A stretch of 34,165 nucleotides of DNA from an uncultured Dyadobacter sp. (GTDB lineage Bacteria > Bacteroidota > Bacteroidia > Cytophagales > Spirosomataceae), in assembly GCF_946482605.1 (NCBI RefSeq), contig NZ_CAMLSE010000055.1:1-34165 (forward strand). The letters are read 5' to 3'. This document shows, in pieces, positions 6,245-15,233 of this stretch. Every line of letters begins with the position of its first letter. Positions within the stretch are counted from its first letter, which is position 1. Both the position numbers and the translations under genes were made by a program. The notes below the pieces were generated by a model, which had not been told where the DNA came from, searched no databases, and worked only from the letters and a program-made list of their open reading frames with translations.

Positions 6245-7858
6245 CTACCATCCTGGATTCTGATCCAATTCCGGGTTTAATGCGATTTCGTTGATCGGCA
6301 GCGGCCACAGGTAATCCTTCGCGGGATCAAATTTACGGAAGCTGGCCGCCTGAACCAGGATCACGTTATCCGGCGTCAGATTGACGGTGGCTGCGGCAAA
6401 CTCGCCTTTGAAATAAAAATTACCGAGCACCGGCTTGATGAGTTCAGTTTCGGCGGTTTTCCAGCGGATAATGTCCCAATAGCGGAAGCCTTCCTGCGCA
6501 AGCTCCACCCGCCGTTCACGGCGTATCTCGTCACGCACGTCGAGTCCGTTGGCCTTTGCAAATGCATTGGTCAGTTTGGCGATCTGCCCGCGCTCGCGCA
6601 GCAGATTAACGGACATGTCCAGTTCGGCATCGGTAATGGCTCCATTCAGTTCATAGCTGGCCTCTGCAAAGATCAGCAGCACTTCCGCGTACCGCAGCAA
6701 AGGGCGGTCGATCGTGGAAGCCTGCGTATTCCAGTCGTCGACGTTGGCGAATTTGCGGAACATGTAACCCGTTTTGTTGAATACCAGGTTGGCAATGTCG
6801 AAGATCGGTTTGGTTGTCATCATGGCGTCGCCACGCTTCATAAAAGTAGCGCTCATGCGGATGTCGCGGTTTCTGAAAACCTTGTGCGAAGAATCCGGCA
6901 GCGTCCACAATGGTGATTTGGTAATTGGCAGGCCGTCTTTCATCAGGTACGAATCTGCCAGCGATTTGGTTGGGTTCACATTGCCATTTTCCAGCGACCC
7001 GCGGTAGTAGGAATGCGTCAGCACACGCTCGGTATTGGAGACGCCGTATTGCTTGACGATCATATTCTCTTTGTTCTGGCGGCCTTCCCCGGCCATCTGG
7101 AAGAGATCGAAGTAATTTCCAAACAATGCGTGCTCCTTGCTGTCGATCACCGCTTTGCTCGACGCCACGGCCATTGTGAGGTGTTTGGGAGCGTCGCCTT
7201 TCGAATGGTATTTGGCAAAAGTACCTTCAAACAAAGCGACACGCGCTTTGAATGCATGGGCCGCGGTTTTGGAAATGCGGCCAAAATCGGCCGTACCAAG
7301 CGTAGTGATGGTCGGAAGCTTCGCTGAGGCAAAATCAAGATCGGCATAGATCTGTTCCACGATCGCTTCGCGCGGGGCGCCAGGCTGACGAAGTTCAGGG
7401 CTGTTTTCGTCGAGTGTTTTCAGGATCAGCGGGACGCTGCCGTACTTCTGCACCAACGAGAAATAGCCCCAGGCACGGAAGAAACGCGCTTCGGCCAGAT
7501 AACGGTCCAGCACCGCCGGGGTAACTGCCGCGCGGGGTGCCTTCTCGATGATATTGTTAGCCGCACGTATCAAAGTGTATGGATTGTTATAATCTCCTCC
7601 CGCAGTAGCTGGTGCCAGCCGGGATCCGTCACTGATGGTGTTGGAAGCCAACCCGAATGCATCATCCGACCACACATCGTCATTATTGAATGCAGGCAGA
7701 AAGGTGTACAGATAGTTGTTGGCGGTTTTGATATCCGATTCCGACGTCCAGAAGCTGTCGTCGCTGATATTGGTCTCAGGCAGCCGGTTCACATCACAGG
7801 AGGCCAGCCCGGCGAGCAGCGACAGCCCTATTAAAGTCTTTTTGAAAGTTATGTTCAT
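6245..7858 (-). CDS. SusD/RagB-family outer-membrane substrate-binding lipoprotein
   Basis: A 537-residue surface lipoprotein that captures oligosaccharide or other nutrients and forms the lid over the SusC channel. From the ATG at 7858 the N-terminus is MNITFKKTLIGLSLLAGLASC, a clean lipoprotein signal; an ATG at 7879 would add seven residues and cannot be excluded. Family phrases are RFFRAWGYFSLVQKYGSVPL (TPR-like part), LLRYAEVLLIFAEASYEL, RRERRVELAQEGFRYWDIIR and the ending YLWPLPINEIALNPELDQNP. The length is normal. It is 35 bases downstream of susC and certainly cotranscribed. The ligand cannot be read from the sequence. Confidence 0.95.
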   Translation of the reverse strand: MNITFKKTLIGLSLLAGLASCDVNRLPETNISDDSFWTSESDIKTANNYLYTFLPAFNNDDVWSDDAFGLASNTISDGSRLAPATAGGDYNNPYTLIRAANNIIEKAPRAAVTPAVLDRYLAEARFFRAWGYFSLVQKYGSVPLILKTLDENSPELRQPGAPREAIVEQIYADLDFASAKLPTITTLGTADFGRISKTAAHAFKARVALFEGTFAKYHSKGDAPKHLTMAVASSKAVIDSKEHALFGNYFDLFQMAGEGRQNKENMIVKQYGVSNTERVLTHSYYRGSLENGNVNPTKSLADSYLMKDGLPITKSPLWTLPDSSHKVFRNRDIRMSATFMKRGDAMMTTKPIFDIANLVFNKTGYMFRKFANVDDWNTQASTIDRPLLRYAEVLLIFAEASYELNGAITDAELDMSVNLLRERGQIAKLTNAFAKANGLDVRDEIRRERRVELAQEGFRYWDIIRWKTAETELIKPVLGNFYFKGEFAAATVNLTPDNVILVQAASFRKFDPAKDYLWPLPINEIALNPELDQNPGW

Positions 7859-7893
7859 TGGTATTTTCTTGAAAGCCATGATCAGTCACAATT

Positions 7894-10800
7894 TTAGAAT
7901 GATACATTAACGCCCACCGAAGCAGTTGCAAAAAACGGGTAATCGTTTTCTACCCCATCACGTGTTTCCGGGTCGAAATATCCCTGGAATTTGCCTAGTC
8001 CGGAGATCGTGAGGATGTCCTGGCCCGAGAAGAAAAGTCTCGCGCGGGAGACCTTGATACGTTCGGTGATGCGGGAGGGAATGGTGTAGCCCAACTGAAT
8101 ATTTTTCAGGCGGACGTAACTCGCATCCAGCGTCCATTTGTCCGAAGCCACGTAGTTGTGGGTAGCACCGGTGTAAGGTCTCGGGAACAATGCATCGGTA
8201 TGTTCGGGTGTCCAGTAATCGCTGTGGATGCCCATTGCCTGTTTCCAGGTCACGAGCAGCGGAGCAACAGACTCGGGGTTGGCGCGATAGCTGCGCTTGC
8301 CGACGCCCTGGAAGAATGCGCTGAAATCAAATCCTTTCCAGCTTGCTCCCAACGTAACCCCGAAAAGATACCGCGGAGCCGTCGTTCCCAGTAAAACCAG
8401 GTCCCCGTGATCTGCAACAGTTCCTTTTCCGACCGACAACCGCTTATCACCGTTCCGATCCACATACTTTACGTCTCCGGCACCAGCCCGGTTATCCTGG
8501 AAAGCCCATCCTTTTACCTCGTCGGCTGAGGTAAAATAGCCGTTGGTCTGATATCCCCAGATACTGTTGAGCGCATAACCCTCGATCAGCTTGTTGGTAC
8601 CGGCTCCTACGACCGTTGTTCCCGAGAAATTGATGAGCTTATTGTTGTTGTCCGAAAAGTTGACCGCAAATGAATAGTTGAAGTCTTTACCGATCTTATC
8701 CCGGAAACGCAGCTCGGCTTCCCAACCCCATGATTTGAGCTCACCATTATTCCTTCTTGGCGTTCCTACACCAATAACACCCGGCAGTTGCTGAGGCGTG
8801 AGCATGTTGCGGTTGTATTTGACATAATAGTCCCCGCTGAACTGCAGACGGTTCTGAAGCAGGCCCACATCGATACCCCAGTTGGTCGTCTCGATCGTTT
8901 CCCACGAAAGGGCGGCCGACGGAATGGAGCCTTGATTAATGTATGAAGTTCGGGAGTCACCGAGTACCAGGTTGTTGCCCCGGGACAGCTGGCTGAGATA
9001 ATCGTAATAGCCGATATTGGTTCCCAATGCGCCTCCGAGGCGTCCCCACGACGCGCGCAGCTTAAATTCCGAGAAGAATGGCAAAGGTGTCGCAAACCAG
9101 TTCTCCTGGTGCAGATTCCACCCGACCGATCCGGCAGGGAATACTTTTTTCCTGAGGCCCGGCGCCAGTTTCGAACTTTCGTCGAGACGGATCGTCGCTT
9201 CCAGCAGGTATTTATTTTTGTAATTGTAATTAAATCTTCCAAAAACAGACTGGAATGCATACGTGGCAATGATCTGACGGTTGCTTTTGGTTTTGTCGTC
9301 ACCCAGGTTTAATGTGGGCAAATCGTTGCTTACCAGGTTGGTAGCGCCGGTCGACAAGGTGTCTGTCCGGAAATCCTCCCATTGATAACCTGCAAAAAGT
9401 CCGAAATTATGGTCTTTGCCCACCGTAAAATCATAGTTCACCAATGCCTGCAAATTGGTATTCTTGGTCACATCGTTGGTTAGCGTGTATCCATTGATCT
9501 GATTGACGTACCCCGCAACTTTGGACTTGCTCCAAAGCGGCACAGTCCTGTTGAACTGCTGGCGGTCGCCCCGGCGGTACTGCGTGCCGGCGATGGCGCG
9601 GATCTGCAATCCTTTGATAAAATTGGCGGCTGTTAATGTAAATACGCCGTCAAAGTAGTTTCTGCGGTTTTCATTATAACCACCCGATTCGAGGATCGCG
9701 TAGGTATTGTTGGCAGAATTGTAACGTCCCTCGGGTGTAAAAAATGGGTTTCTGGTCCGGAAACGATAGATCTGGTAAATCAACCCGCCGCCATTCACAT
9801 CTACCGATGCAGTTCTGGCTTTATCATTGGTGTAGGCCAAACGGCTGTCCAGCGACAGGTGCTTGGTGAGCTGCGAGCCCAGGTTCATCCGCACATTGTA
9901 GCGGTTGTAATTGTCGGGTCCTACCTTGAAAACCCCCTGTTTGTTGTAGTAGCCTCCCGAAATCAGAAAGTTCAGTTTGTCAGTACCGCCGCGCGCAGTG
10001 ATGTTGTGCGTGCTCATAGAGGTGTATTTGCGCAGGATGCGGTTGGCGATCGGGTCTTGATTGTAATACAAATAAGAAGACGTATCCGCCGGATTCACCA
10101 CGTAAGGGACCCGGTCGCGGATGCGCTGGATCTCCTCGTCGGTATATTCCGGGCTGCTTCCCGAATTGATCCGTGCCAGGTTTGAAAACAGCGCCTCATC
10201 CAACAGCGACATCCTTTCGGGCACATTCAGCGACCAGTCTATCCCCTGTTGTCCCAAATAATCGAATGTAACTTTGCCTGATTTACCTTTTTTGGTGGTG
10301 ATCAGAATAACGCCCCCGGCCGCCTGCGCGCCGTAAATAGCCGCCGCAGCCGCGTCCTTCAATACACTGATGCTTTCGACGTCGTTCGGGTTCATGGTCT
10401 GCATCGTGCTGATGGGCACGCTTACACCGTCCAGCAACACCAACGGGTTTACATTACCATTGGCCGAAGTCGCGCCACGGATCTGGATATTGATATTCTC
10501 ACGACCTGGCTGTCCGGTCTGGCGCGTCACAACGAGCCCGGGCGTTACGCCCTGCATACCCGTTGCGAGGTTGCTGGACGGGCGGTTCTCAATGGCCTTG
10601 GAGTCGATCGTGGAAACGGCACCGGTCAGGTTAGCCTTTTTCTGCGTTCCGTAACCGACCACGACGATCTCTTCCAATGCACGGTCATCGGTAAGGAGCT
10701 GGACGTCAATAGCCGTCTTGCCTCCAACGGCGATTTCCTGGGAGATATAACCCACAAAACTGAAAATCAGCACCGCATTCCCATCTGGGACGGAGAGTTT

Positions 10801-11346
10801 ATACTTGCCGTCCGCGTCGGTGGTCGTGCCGGTTTGCGTACCCTTCACGAGTATGCTTACGCCTGGCAGCCCCATTCCGGCATTGTCCGTCACATTTCCT
10901 GCAATATTGATTTCAGCGGCGACATCAGGAGTGATCTGGGTAGCAGGCGCTTCCTCCGCCCCGGAAGTGTTCAGCTGTCGTTTGAGGATAATTTTATCTC
11001 CTGAAACTTCGTATTTCAAACCCAGGGGCTGCAAAATACCTTCCAGCACGCTGGATAATGGCTTATTTTCGGCTTCGAAACTAATTTTCCGCCGCGACTG
11101 GATAACCTCCCTGCTGTACAGAAAGCTGACATTGGCCGCTTTTTCGAGCCTCACAATCACTAATTCGATCTTTTCGTTTGCCACCGAAATTGAAATGCGC
11201 TGATTGAGCATTTCCTGGGCACTGCCGTTTTTCGCCCAGCTGAATTGCATGAATACCAGCAGGAGCAGCGTTTGTTGCCACAGCAAGCCACGTACGGTCC
11301 CGGATGCCATACGCCCGCCGGTTTTTGCCGATAAATTTTTCATCAT
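7894..11346 (-). CDS. SusC/RagA-family TonB-dependent transporter with N-terminal STN domain
   Basis: A 1150-residue outer-membrane barrel that imports ligand delivered by SusD using TonB energy. Order: signal peptide to about residue 44, STN signalling domain at about 50-123, a carboxypeptidase-D-like domain at about 147-220 (GVSILVKGTQTGTTTDADGK), TonB-box region EEIVVVGYGTQKK at 225-237, plug to about 350 with the typical VLKDAAAAAIYGAQAAGGVI, then the beta-barrel ending VGVNVSF. The STN domain is found in those SusC proteins that signal through FecR-type anti-sigma factors, and both partners are encoded immediately upstream. The first two codons are both ATG. The 133-base leader after fecR contains a small inverted repeat. 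Confidence 0.95.
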   Translation of the reverse strand: MMKNLSAKTGGRMASGTVRGLLWQQTLLLLVFMQFSWAKNGSAQEMLNQRISISVANEKIELVIVRLEKAANVSFLYSREVIQSRRKISFEAENKPLSSVLEGILQPLGLKYEVSGDKIILKRQLNTSGAEEAPATQITPDVAAEINIAGNVTDNAGMGLPGVSILVKGTQTGTTTDADGKYKLSVPDGNAVLIFSFVGYISQEIAVGGKTAIDVQLLTDDRALEEIVVVGYGTQKKANLTGAVSTIDSKAIENRPSSNLATGMQGVTPGLVVTRQTGQPGRENINIQIRGATSANGNVNPLVLLDGVSVPISTMQTMNPNDVESISVLKDAAAAAIYGAQAAGGVILITTKKGKSGKVTFDYLGQQGIDWSLNVPERMSLLDEALFSNLARINSGSSPEYTDEEIQRIRDRVPYVVNPADTSSYLYYNQDPIANRILRKYTSMSTHNITARGGTDKLNFLISGGYYNKQGVFKVGPDNYNRYNVRMNLGSQLTKHLSLDSRLAYTNDKARTASVDVNGGGLIYQIYRFRTRNPFFTPEGRYNSANNTYAILESGGYNENRRNYFDGVFTLTAANFIKGLQIRAIAGTQYRRGDRQQFNRTVPLWSKSKVAGYVNQINGYTLTNDVTKNTNLQALVNYDFTVGKDHNFGLFAGYQWEDFRTDTLSTGATNLVSNDLPTLNLGDDKTKSNRQIIATYAFQSVFGRFNYNYKNKYLLEATIRLDESSKLAPGLRKKVFPAGSVGWNLHQENWFATPLPFFSEFKLRASWGRLGGALGTNIGYYDYLSQLSRGNNLVLGDSRTSYINQGSIPSAALSWETIETTNWGIDVGLLQNRLQFSGDYYVKYNRNMLTPQQLPGVIGVGTPRRNNGELKSWGWEAELRFRDKIGKDFNYSFAVNFSDNNNKLINFSGTTVVGAGTNKLIEGYALNSIWGYQTNGYFTSADEVKGWAFQDNRAGAGDVKYVDRNGDKRLSVGKGTVADHGDLVLLGTTAPRYLFGVTLGASWKGFDFSAFFQGVGKRSYRANPESVAPLLVTWKQAMGIHSDYWTPEHTDALFPRPYTGATHNYVASDKWTLDASYVRLKNIQLGYTIPSRITERIKVSRARLFFSGQDILTISGLGKFQGYFDPETRDGVENDYPFFATASVGVNVSF

Positions 11347-11382
11347 AATTGGTTAAATGTTTAGAAACGTTAGGTAGTAGCT

Positions 11383-11409
11383 CCATTTGTCTCCAACAGA
11401 CACAAATGG
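11383..11409. promoter_or_regulatory. Inverted repeat in the fecR-susC intergenic region
   Basis: Arms CCATTTGT (11383-11390) and ACAAATGG (11402-11409) are exactly complementary, with an 11-base loop. They lie 37 bases upstream of the susC ATG and 70 bases after the fecR stop. No T-run follows on the minus strand, so this is not a convincing terminator; a protein-binding site or a leader hairpin for susC are the other readings. Confidence 0.35.
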
Positions 11410-11479
11410 CTTTAATTCAAGGGGATTGCTTCACAAAGGGTTTGGTCATAGAAAAAGGTTAGGTAAGTATTTCAGGAAG

Positions 11480-12550
11480 TCAGGGACATCCCAGGCCGGA
11501 GATCATGATCTCGTCTCCATTTACGGCGAAGGATGATTCGGTGGCAAGGCATATCAGCCGCAGTTTTTCAAGGAATGGTTCGTCTTTAAGCGAAGCGGTG
11601 ATCGTACACCGGCTCATCTTTTCCAGATCGTAATGGATTTTAACGGCATATTGCGTTTCGAGCGTCTTGAATGCTTCGGAAACCGGAGTAAATTCGAAAT
11701 TGAACGGCTCTTTCTCGATCGGTGTGGCCTGATTCACTTGCACGGCCGCGGTGACGGCCCGCATGATCTTATCCTTTTTACGGATCAGGTTAACCTGCTG
11801 GTTTGGGTACAGGGTGAGCGAGGAGACGTCCCCCTCCCGATGCCCGTCGGTTGTGACCGAAACCTTCCCGGTTTTAACGGCTACCAAGGCCTCCTCTGCC
11901 CCGGGGTAAGACCGCACACGGAAGCTGGTGCCCAGCACGCGGGTGGTAAGCTTGTCAGTCGTGACAAAGAAGGGCTTTCCCGGATTTTTCACTACTTCAA
12001 AAAAACCTTCCCCGTCCAGGTACACCTTCCGTTCCGGCCCGGTCATGTCGGCCATAAACCGGATGCTGCTCTCCTTGCTGAGGAGTACCGACGAGCCGTC
12101 GGGAAGGTTGACCAGCAACAGCTCCTGAGATTGATTCTCACGGACCTCCCATTCGGTTCCGGCTGCCTGACCAGCTACATGACCAGCCTTTGTTATGGTT
12201 TTCTGTGAATTCACCCACCAGAAACCCGCCGAAATAACCAGCATCGCGGCCACCGCCCAGCGCATCCAGCGCCAAAGCGGGAATTCATTGTCCTGACCCG
12301 ATTGCCCCCCGATCAGTTCCCGGAGCGCTGCTGCTTTATCTGCCTCGGCCGACGATGCAGGCTCCACAGCGTTGATCACCAGCAATGTGGCCACCGCCTT
12401 CTCGTACATCGCCCGCTTGTCGGGATGCTGCGCCAGGAAAGTCTCCCACAAGGCCTTGTCCTCCGGGTGCAGGCCCATTACCCAACCCCGGAAGCGGTCG
12501 TTTTCAAGAAAATCCTCAGGTGAGCTGAATTCGTAACCGGACATATCCAT
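11480..12550 (-). CDS. FecR-family anti-sigma factor with DUF4974 domain
   Basis: A 356-residue single-pass inner-membrane protein that holds the neighbouring ECF sigma factor inactive until the STN domain of SusC signals. The cytoplasmic part covers residues 1-92, a membrane helix spans about 94-113 (RWMRWAVAAMLVISAGFWWV), the FecR periplasmic domain follows (VNLPDGSSVLLSKESSIRF; KVYLDGEGFFEVVKNPGKPF; TRVLGTSFRVRSYP), and a C-terminal DUF4974 domain starts with FEFTPVSEAFKTLETQYAVK. This is the standard Bacteroidota architecture. It follows the sigma gene by 73 bases and precedes susC by 133 bases. The first ATG is at 12550; a second two codons later is equally possible. Confidence 0.92.
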   Translation of the reverse strand: MDMSGYEFSSPEDFLENDRFRGWVMGLHPEDKALWETFLAQHPDKRAMYEKAVATLLVINAVEPASSAEADKAAALRELIGGQSGQDNEFPLWRWMRWAVAAMLVISAGFWWVNSQKTITKAGHVAGQAAGTEWEVRENQSQELLLVNLPDGSSVLLSKESSIRFMADMTGPERKVYLDGEGFFEVVKNPGKPFFVTTDKLTTRVLGTSFRVRSYPGAEEALVAVKTGKVSVTTDGHREGDVSSLTLYPNQQVNLIRKKDKIMRAVTAAVQVNQATPIEKEPFNFEFTPVSEAFKTLETQYAVKIHYDLEKMSRCTITASLKDEPFLEKLRLICLATESSFAVNGDEIMISGLGCP

Positions 12551-12623
12551 TCTTCATTATTCGAATGATTTCTATGATATTATGAACAACATAGAACGAT
12601 ATACCCTCGGCAGAAGAAAAAAA

Positions 12624-13214
12624 TTAAAAAAAGAATAAGTTTAGTACCACCGACACCAGCCATTTGGCGCGGATCCTGGAAATACCTTTCTGAAGAAAAT
12701 TGGAAACCGATTGTTTGTTGACGCCCATGATACCCGAAATCTGCGTCACACTCAGGTCTTCGTAATACCGCAGGAACAGCGCCTCGCGTTCGCGCTTGGG
12801 CAACGCCTCCATGTGCGCGTGCATTTGCGCTACGAGGCCGTTCAAAGTCTCCTGCTCGATCAGCAGCGACTCTGCATTAAAATTTTCAGGTAGGGACGTG
12901 TCCCAATCCAGCGATTCCTCATTAGCAAATCGCTGCTGATACCGCATATGCCCCAGAATGCTGTGCCGGATGGCTTTGAAGAGGTAAAACTTGACAGAGG
13001 GTGTTTGGCTGATGCGTTCGCGGTTTTGCCAGAGGTCCAGGAAGAGGTCCTGGATACAATCTTCGACGACGCTCTCGCCGACGAGAAACTTCATGCCGTA
13101 CCGCCGCAATGCACTGTAATGACGCTCGGCAATCACGCCTAACGCCTCGTTGTCGCCGTTGCGGAAAGCCAGCCAAAGCGCACCGTCATCCGTCGTCCTG
13201 TCCAAGTTTCCCAA
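12624..13214 (-). CDS. ECF RNA polymerase sigma factor (FecI/Bacteroidota type)
   Basis: A 196-residue extracytoplasmic-function sigma factor. Region 2 covers roughly residues 25-92, with VVEDCIQDLFLDLWQNRERI as the polymerase-binding helix and VKFYLFKAIRHSILGHMR as the -10 recognition part. Region 4 covers about 130-186, with LPKREREALFLRYYEDLSV and the helix-turn-helix VTQISGIMGVNKQSVSNFLQ. The hydrophobic C-terminus LVSVVLNLFFF is slightly unusual and could be a membrane-contact tail. It heads the run of sigma factor, fecR, susC and susD genes and should direct polymerase to the susC promoter. Confidence 0.93.
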   Translation of the reverse strand: MGNLDRTTDDGALWLAFRNGDNEALGVIAERHYSALRRYGMKFLVGESVVEDCIQDLFLDLWQNRERISQTPSVKFYLFKAIRHSILGHMRYQQRFANEESLDWDTSLPENFNAESLLIEQETLNGLVAQMHAHMEALPKREREALFLRYYEDLSVTQISGIMGVNKQSVSNFLQKGISRIRAKWLVSVVLNLFFF

Positions 13215-13327
13215 AGGTTTGAATACGCAGTTATCGATTAACAGGCATAGACGAGGAATCCTGCGGCAAGCCTGACAACGTTCCCGGGAATTTTGTCAAA
13301 ATTTGATCAGAGATGGTCAGAAGATCG

Positions 13328-13906
13328 TCAATGCACCCCGGCTGCGTGCTGGTTATGAACAAGGTACAGCACATTGTCGCTGCTGGGATGATAGAATGCA
13401 TCCGCCTGATTGCCTGCGTTAAGGGTGTTATACCATCCCTCGTGGATTTCCACAGGCAGCACTTTCCCACTCACAGGATGCGAGACGTACACGTAAAACG
13501 ACTTCGGTGATTTGGTTGCACCCCGGCTGCGAGGCAGCTTAATCACTTCTTTGGACCGAATGGTCGCATAACCGCGCAAACGCATGGATGCCTTCGGGAA
13601 AATCCAGTTCTTTCGCACGAACGACACAAGGGAAGGTGCGACGTTCAGCAGAAATACCGCCCCAAAAATCGCGAACATGCGCTGCTGGGAATAAGGTTCT
13701 TCAAAAATCCATTGGGCAAACATCCCGCCAAACCGTTCCAGTAAAGCGCTGGTTTCTTCCTTCCTGAAAATCAATCCCAGCCAGGAGGCCAAAAACAAGG
13801 TAGCAAATGTGAAAAAGATGCCCCTATCCCACCATTTCTTAGCTAAGGTGAGCTGGTGCGAAATGCGATCGGCGTAGAATTCGTTGAGGGCGTATTGTTG
13901 GAGCAT
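13328..13906 (-). CDS. Hypothetical two-helix membrane protein (192 aa)
   Basis: The protein has two clear membrane helices, at about 29-47 (GIFFTFATLFLASWLGLIF) and 78-97 (FAIFGAVFLLNVAPSLVSFV), separated by an acidic and aromatic linker, and a C-terminal soluble part of about 90 residues with a strand-rich stretch (SFYVYVSHPVSGKVLPVEI) and a His-containing tail. I recognise no family. It lies upstream of the sigma gene on the same strand with a 113-base gap. That gap gives no obvious promoter motif, so cotranscription with the sigma/fecR genes is possible but unproven. Confidence 0.6.
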   Translation of the reverse strand: MLQQYALNEFYADRISHQLTLAKKWWDRGIFFTFATLFLASWLGLIFRKEETSALLERFGGMFAQWIFEEPYSQQRMFAIFGAVFLLNVAPSLVSFVRKNWIFPKASMRLRGYATIRSKEVIKLPRSRGATKSPKSFYVYVSHPVSGKVLPVEIHEGWYNTLNAGNQADAFYHPSSDNVLYLVHNQHAAGVH

Positions 13907-14085
13907 GGGGGACGGGTTTTCTTTATTCTACTAGTTATCAATTATTTCTGAAATCCGGTTGATAATTAGACTCAGCTCGCAGCTTATTTCCTTGCGACGA
14001 AAAAGTCAAACCTCCCTAATTTCAACTGTGCTCAATTTCCGAGTGAACAAAACTCTAAAACCTACTAGCGGCAAACACTATTGAT

Positions 14086-14382
14086 ATGGAAACGAAAGAA
14101 AAAGTTCAAACGAGACTTCAAGATTTAATGCAAAAGGCGGACATTGCAATCCAGGAAGCTGCTGCTTATCTTTTGCAAAAGGGTATAACTGTTGATATGA
14201 CTGAATGGGTAAGGATTGAAGAATATTGCCGCCGATTTGGGATAGAAAATACCGAAACTGTCATTCAATGGATCGAACAAGGCATTGTGCCCGAAGAAGA
14301 TACAACCGTCATCGAGGAATACCACAATGTTCGAATGCTAAGAGCAAAGCCATATTTGAAAAGCCTTGCTCATGATGTGTAG
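14086..14382 (+). CDS. Small predicted helix-turn-helix (MerR/excisionase-like) protein
   Basis: A 98-residue protein. The N-terminal 35 residues form an amphipathic helix (KVQTRLQDLMQKADIAIQEA). The C-terminal part WVRIEEYCRRFGIENTETVI, then QWIEQGIVPEEDTTVIEEYH, reads like the short helix-turn-helix plus wing of MerR or excisionase-type DNA-binding proteins, where a residue pair such as E-x-G-I-V-P precedes the wing. Function is inferred from that resemblance only. Start and frame are secure: codon use is like the neighbours, and an A-rich sequence precedes the ATG. It converges on the 2H phosphoesterase gene, 12 bases away, with no terminator in the gap. Upstream, 13931-13941 and 13959-13969 form a near-perfect inverted repeat that could be its regulatory site. 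Confidence 0.55.
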   Translation: METKEKVQTRLQDLMQKADIAIQEAAAYLLQKGITVDMTEWVRIEEYCRRFGIENTETVIQWIEQGIVPEEDTTVIEEYHNVRMLRAKPYLKSLAHDV

Positions 14383-14394
14383 CACTTAGTTAAC

Positions 14395-14994
14395 CTAAAA
14401 CAAACTAATCTGCTCCTCTACCGCATTTTTACCTTGCAAAGCAATCACGTCAATAACCTCATATTGCCGACGTTTCTCATTATACTTCCGGATGGCGAAC
14501 GACGCGCAAAGGAACCCGGCTTCATATTCCGTAAAGAGCGAATAGGCCAGCTCAACCCATTCCCTAGTAAGCCTGCGCCCGATCGTCATATGCGGGTTTT
14601 TAGACTCGTCGGCCCATTTCTGCATGTATTGCTTTTTGAATTTCTTATCGAAGCCTTTCATGATCGCCTGCGAGCGCTCGCGGATGGCGTTGCAGGAATC
14701 TTCGGTTGGTTTGATGTAGAATGCTGAAAAGTTGGCGCGGTCGAAATCTGCGAAGCCTGAGAAATTAAGTTCGAAAGGAGTTAATGGGGAAATCAACTTG
14801 GTATACTCGGCGAGGATTAATGGATAATCTGCCTCCAAGGCATCGAAACCATCCAGCGAAATGTGACCGTCGGCATTGGCGCTGCCGTAGGATTTGCCAA
14901 TGGCTTCGCGATAATCTGTTTTAATGCCGCGGACGACTTCGGCAATCGGCGGCGAAGGCATGATTGCCAGCGAATAAGCACAAAGGTTTGACAT
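14395..14994 (-). CDS. 2H phosphoesterase / 2'-5' RNA ligase-like protein (LigT family)
   Basis: A 199-residue protein with the two histidine motifs of the 2H phosphoesterase fold: GHISL with His44 and Ser46, and PHMTIG with His135 and Thr137. Such enzymes open 2',3'-cyclic phosphates or act on 2'-5' linkages in RNA or nucleotides; the true substrate cannot be told. The frame can be extended to a TTG at 15000, but the ATG at 14994 is the better start, giving MSNLCAYSLAIMPSPP. The TGA of the small gene upstream ends two bases before this ATG (TGATCATG), so the two form a tight pair that is probably translationally coupled. Confidence 0.8.
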   Translation of the reverse strand: MSNLCAYSLAIMPSPPIAEVVRGIKTDYREAIGKSYGSANADGHISLDGFDALEADYPLILAEYTKLISPLTPFELNFSGFADFDRANFSAFYIKPTEDSCNAIRERSQAIMKGFDKKFKKQYMQKWADESKNPHMTIGRRLTREWVELAYSLFTEYEAGFLCASFAIRKYNEKRRQYEVIDVIALQGKNAVEEQISLF

Positions 14995-14996
14995 GA

Positions 14997-15194
14997 TCAA
15001 TCTTTTAATTTTCTGCGAATAAACACAGTTTTATCCATTCGCTGCCCAGGTTTCAGTTGTTGGTGGACCAGAAAAGTGACTGCCGCTATTCTTTCCTGCG
15101 GTGTTTTGCTAAGCCAGTATTTTAAATCTTCGCTGGCCTGGTCGTGCGTTTTCATATCAAATTGCGCTTTTACCATGGCGATTTTCCTACTCAT
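14997..15194 (-). CDS. Small hypothetical protein paired with the 2H phosphoesterase
   Basis: A 65-residue basic protein with the pattern DLKYWLSKTPQERIAAVTFL near residues 23-42 and a basic end (RMDKTVFIRRKLKD). The YWLSKTPxERIxAVxFL pattern resembles small partner proteins that in other Bacteroidota precede nucleotidyltransferase or other enzyme genes, some of them proposed to act as antitoxins; this is from memory and does not prove function. It ends two bases before the ATG of the 2H phosphoesterase, which suggests a functional pair. The ATG at 15194 is used; ATG codons at residues 7 and 14 are alternatives. Confidence 0.6.
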   Translation of the reverse strand: MSRKIAMVKAQFDMKTHDQASEDLKYWLSKTPQERIAAVTFLVHQQLKPGQRMDKTVFIRRKLKD

Positions 15195-15233
15195 AGCCCT
15201 TTTTAGTTTAATACTCTTGTGAATATCCCGGTC

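Noticed and set aside
13231..13470. 79-codon minus-strand frame before the sigma gene
   Set aside because: Overlaps the end of the two-helix membrane protein in another frame, and the translation looks random.
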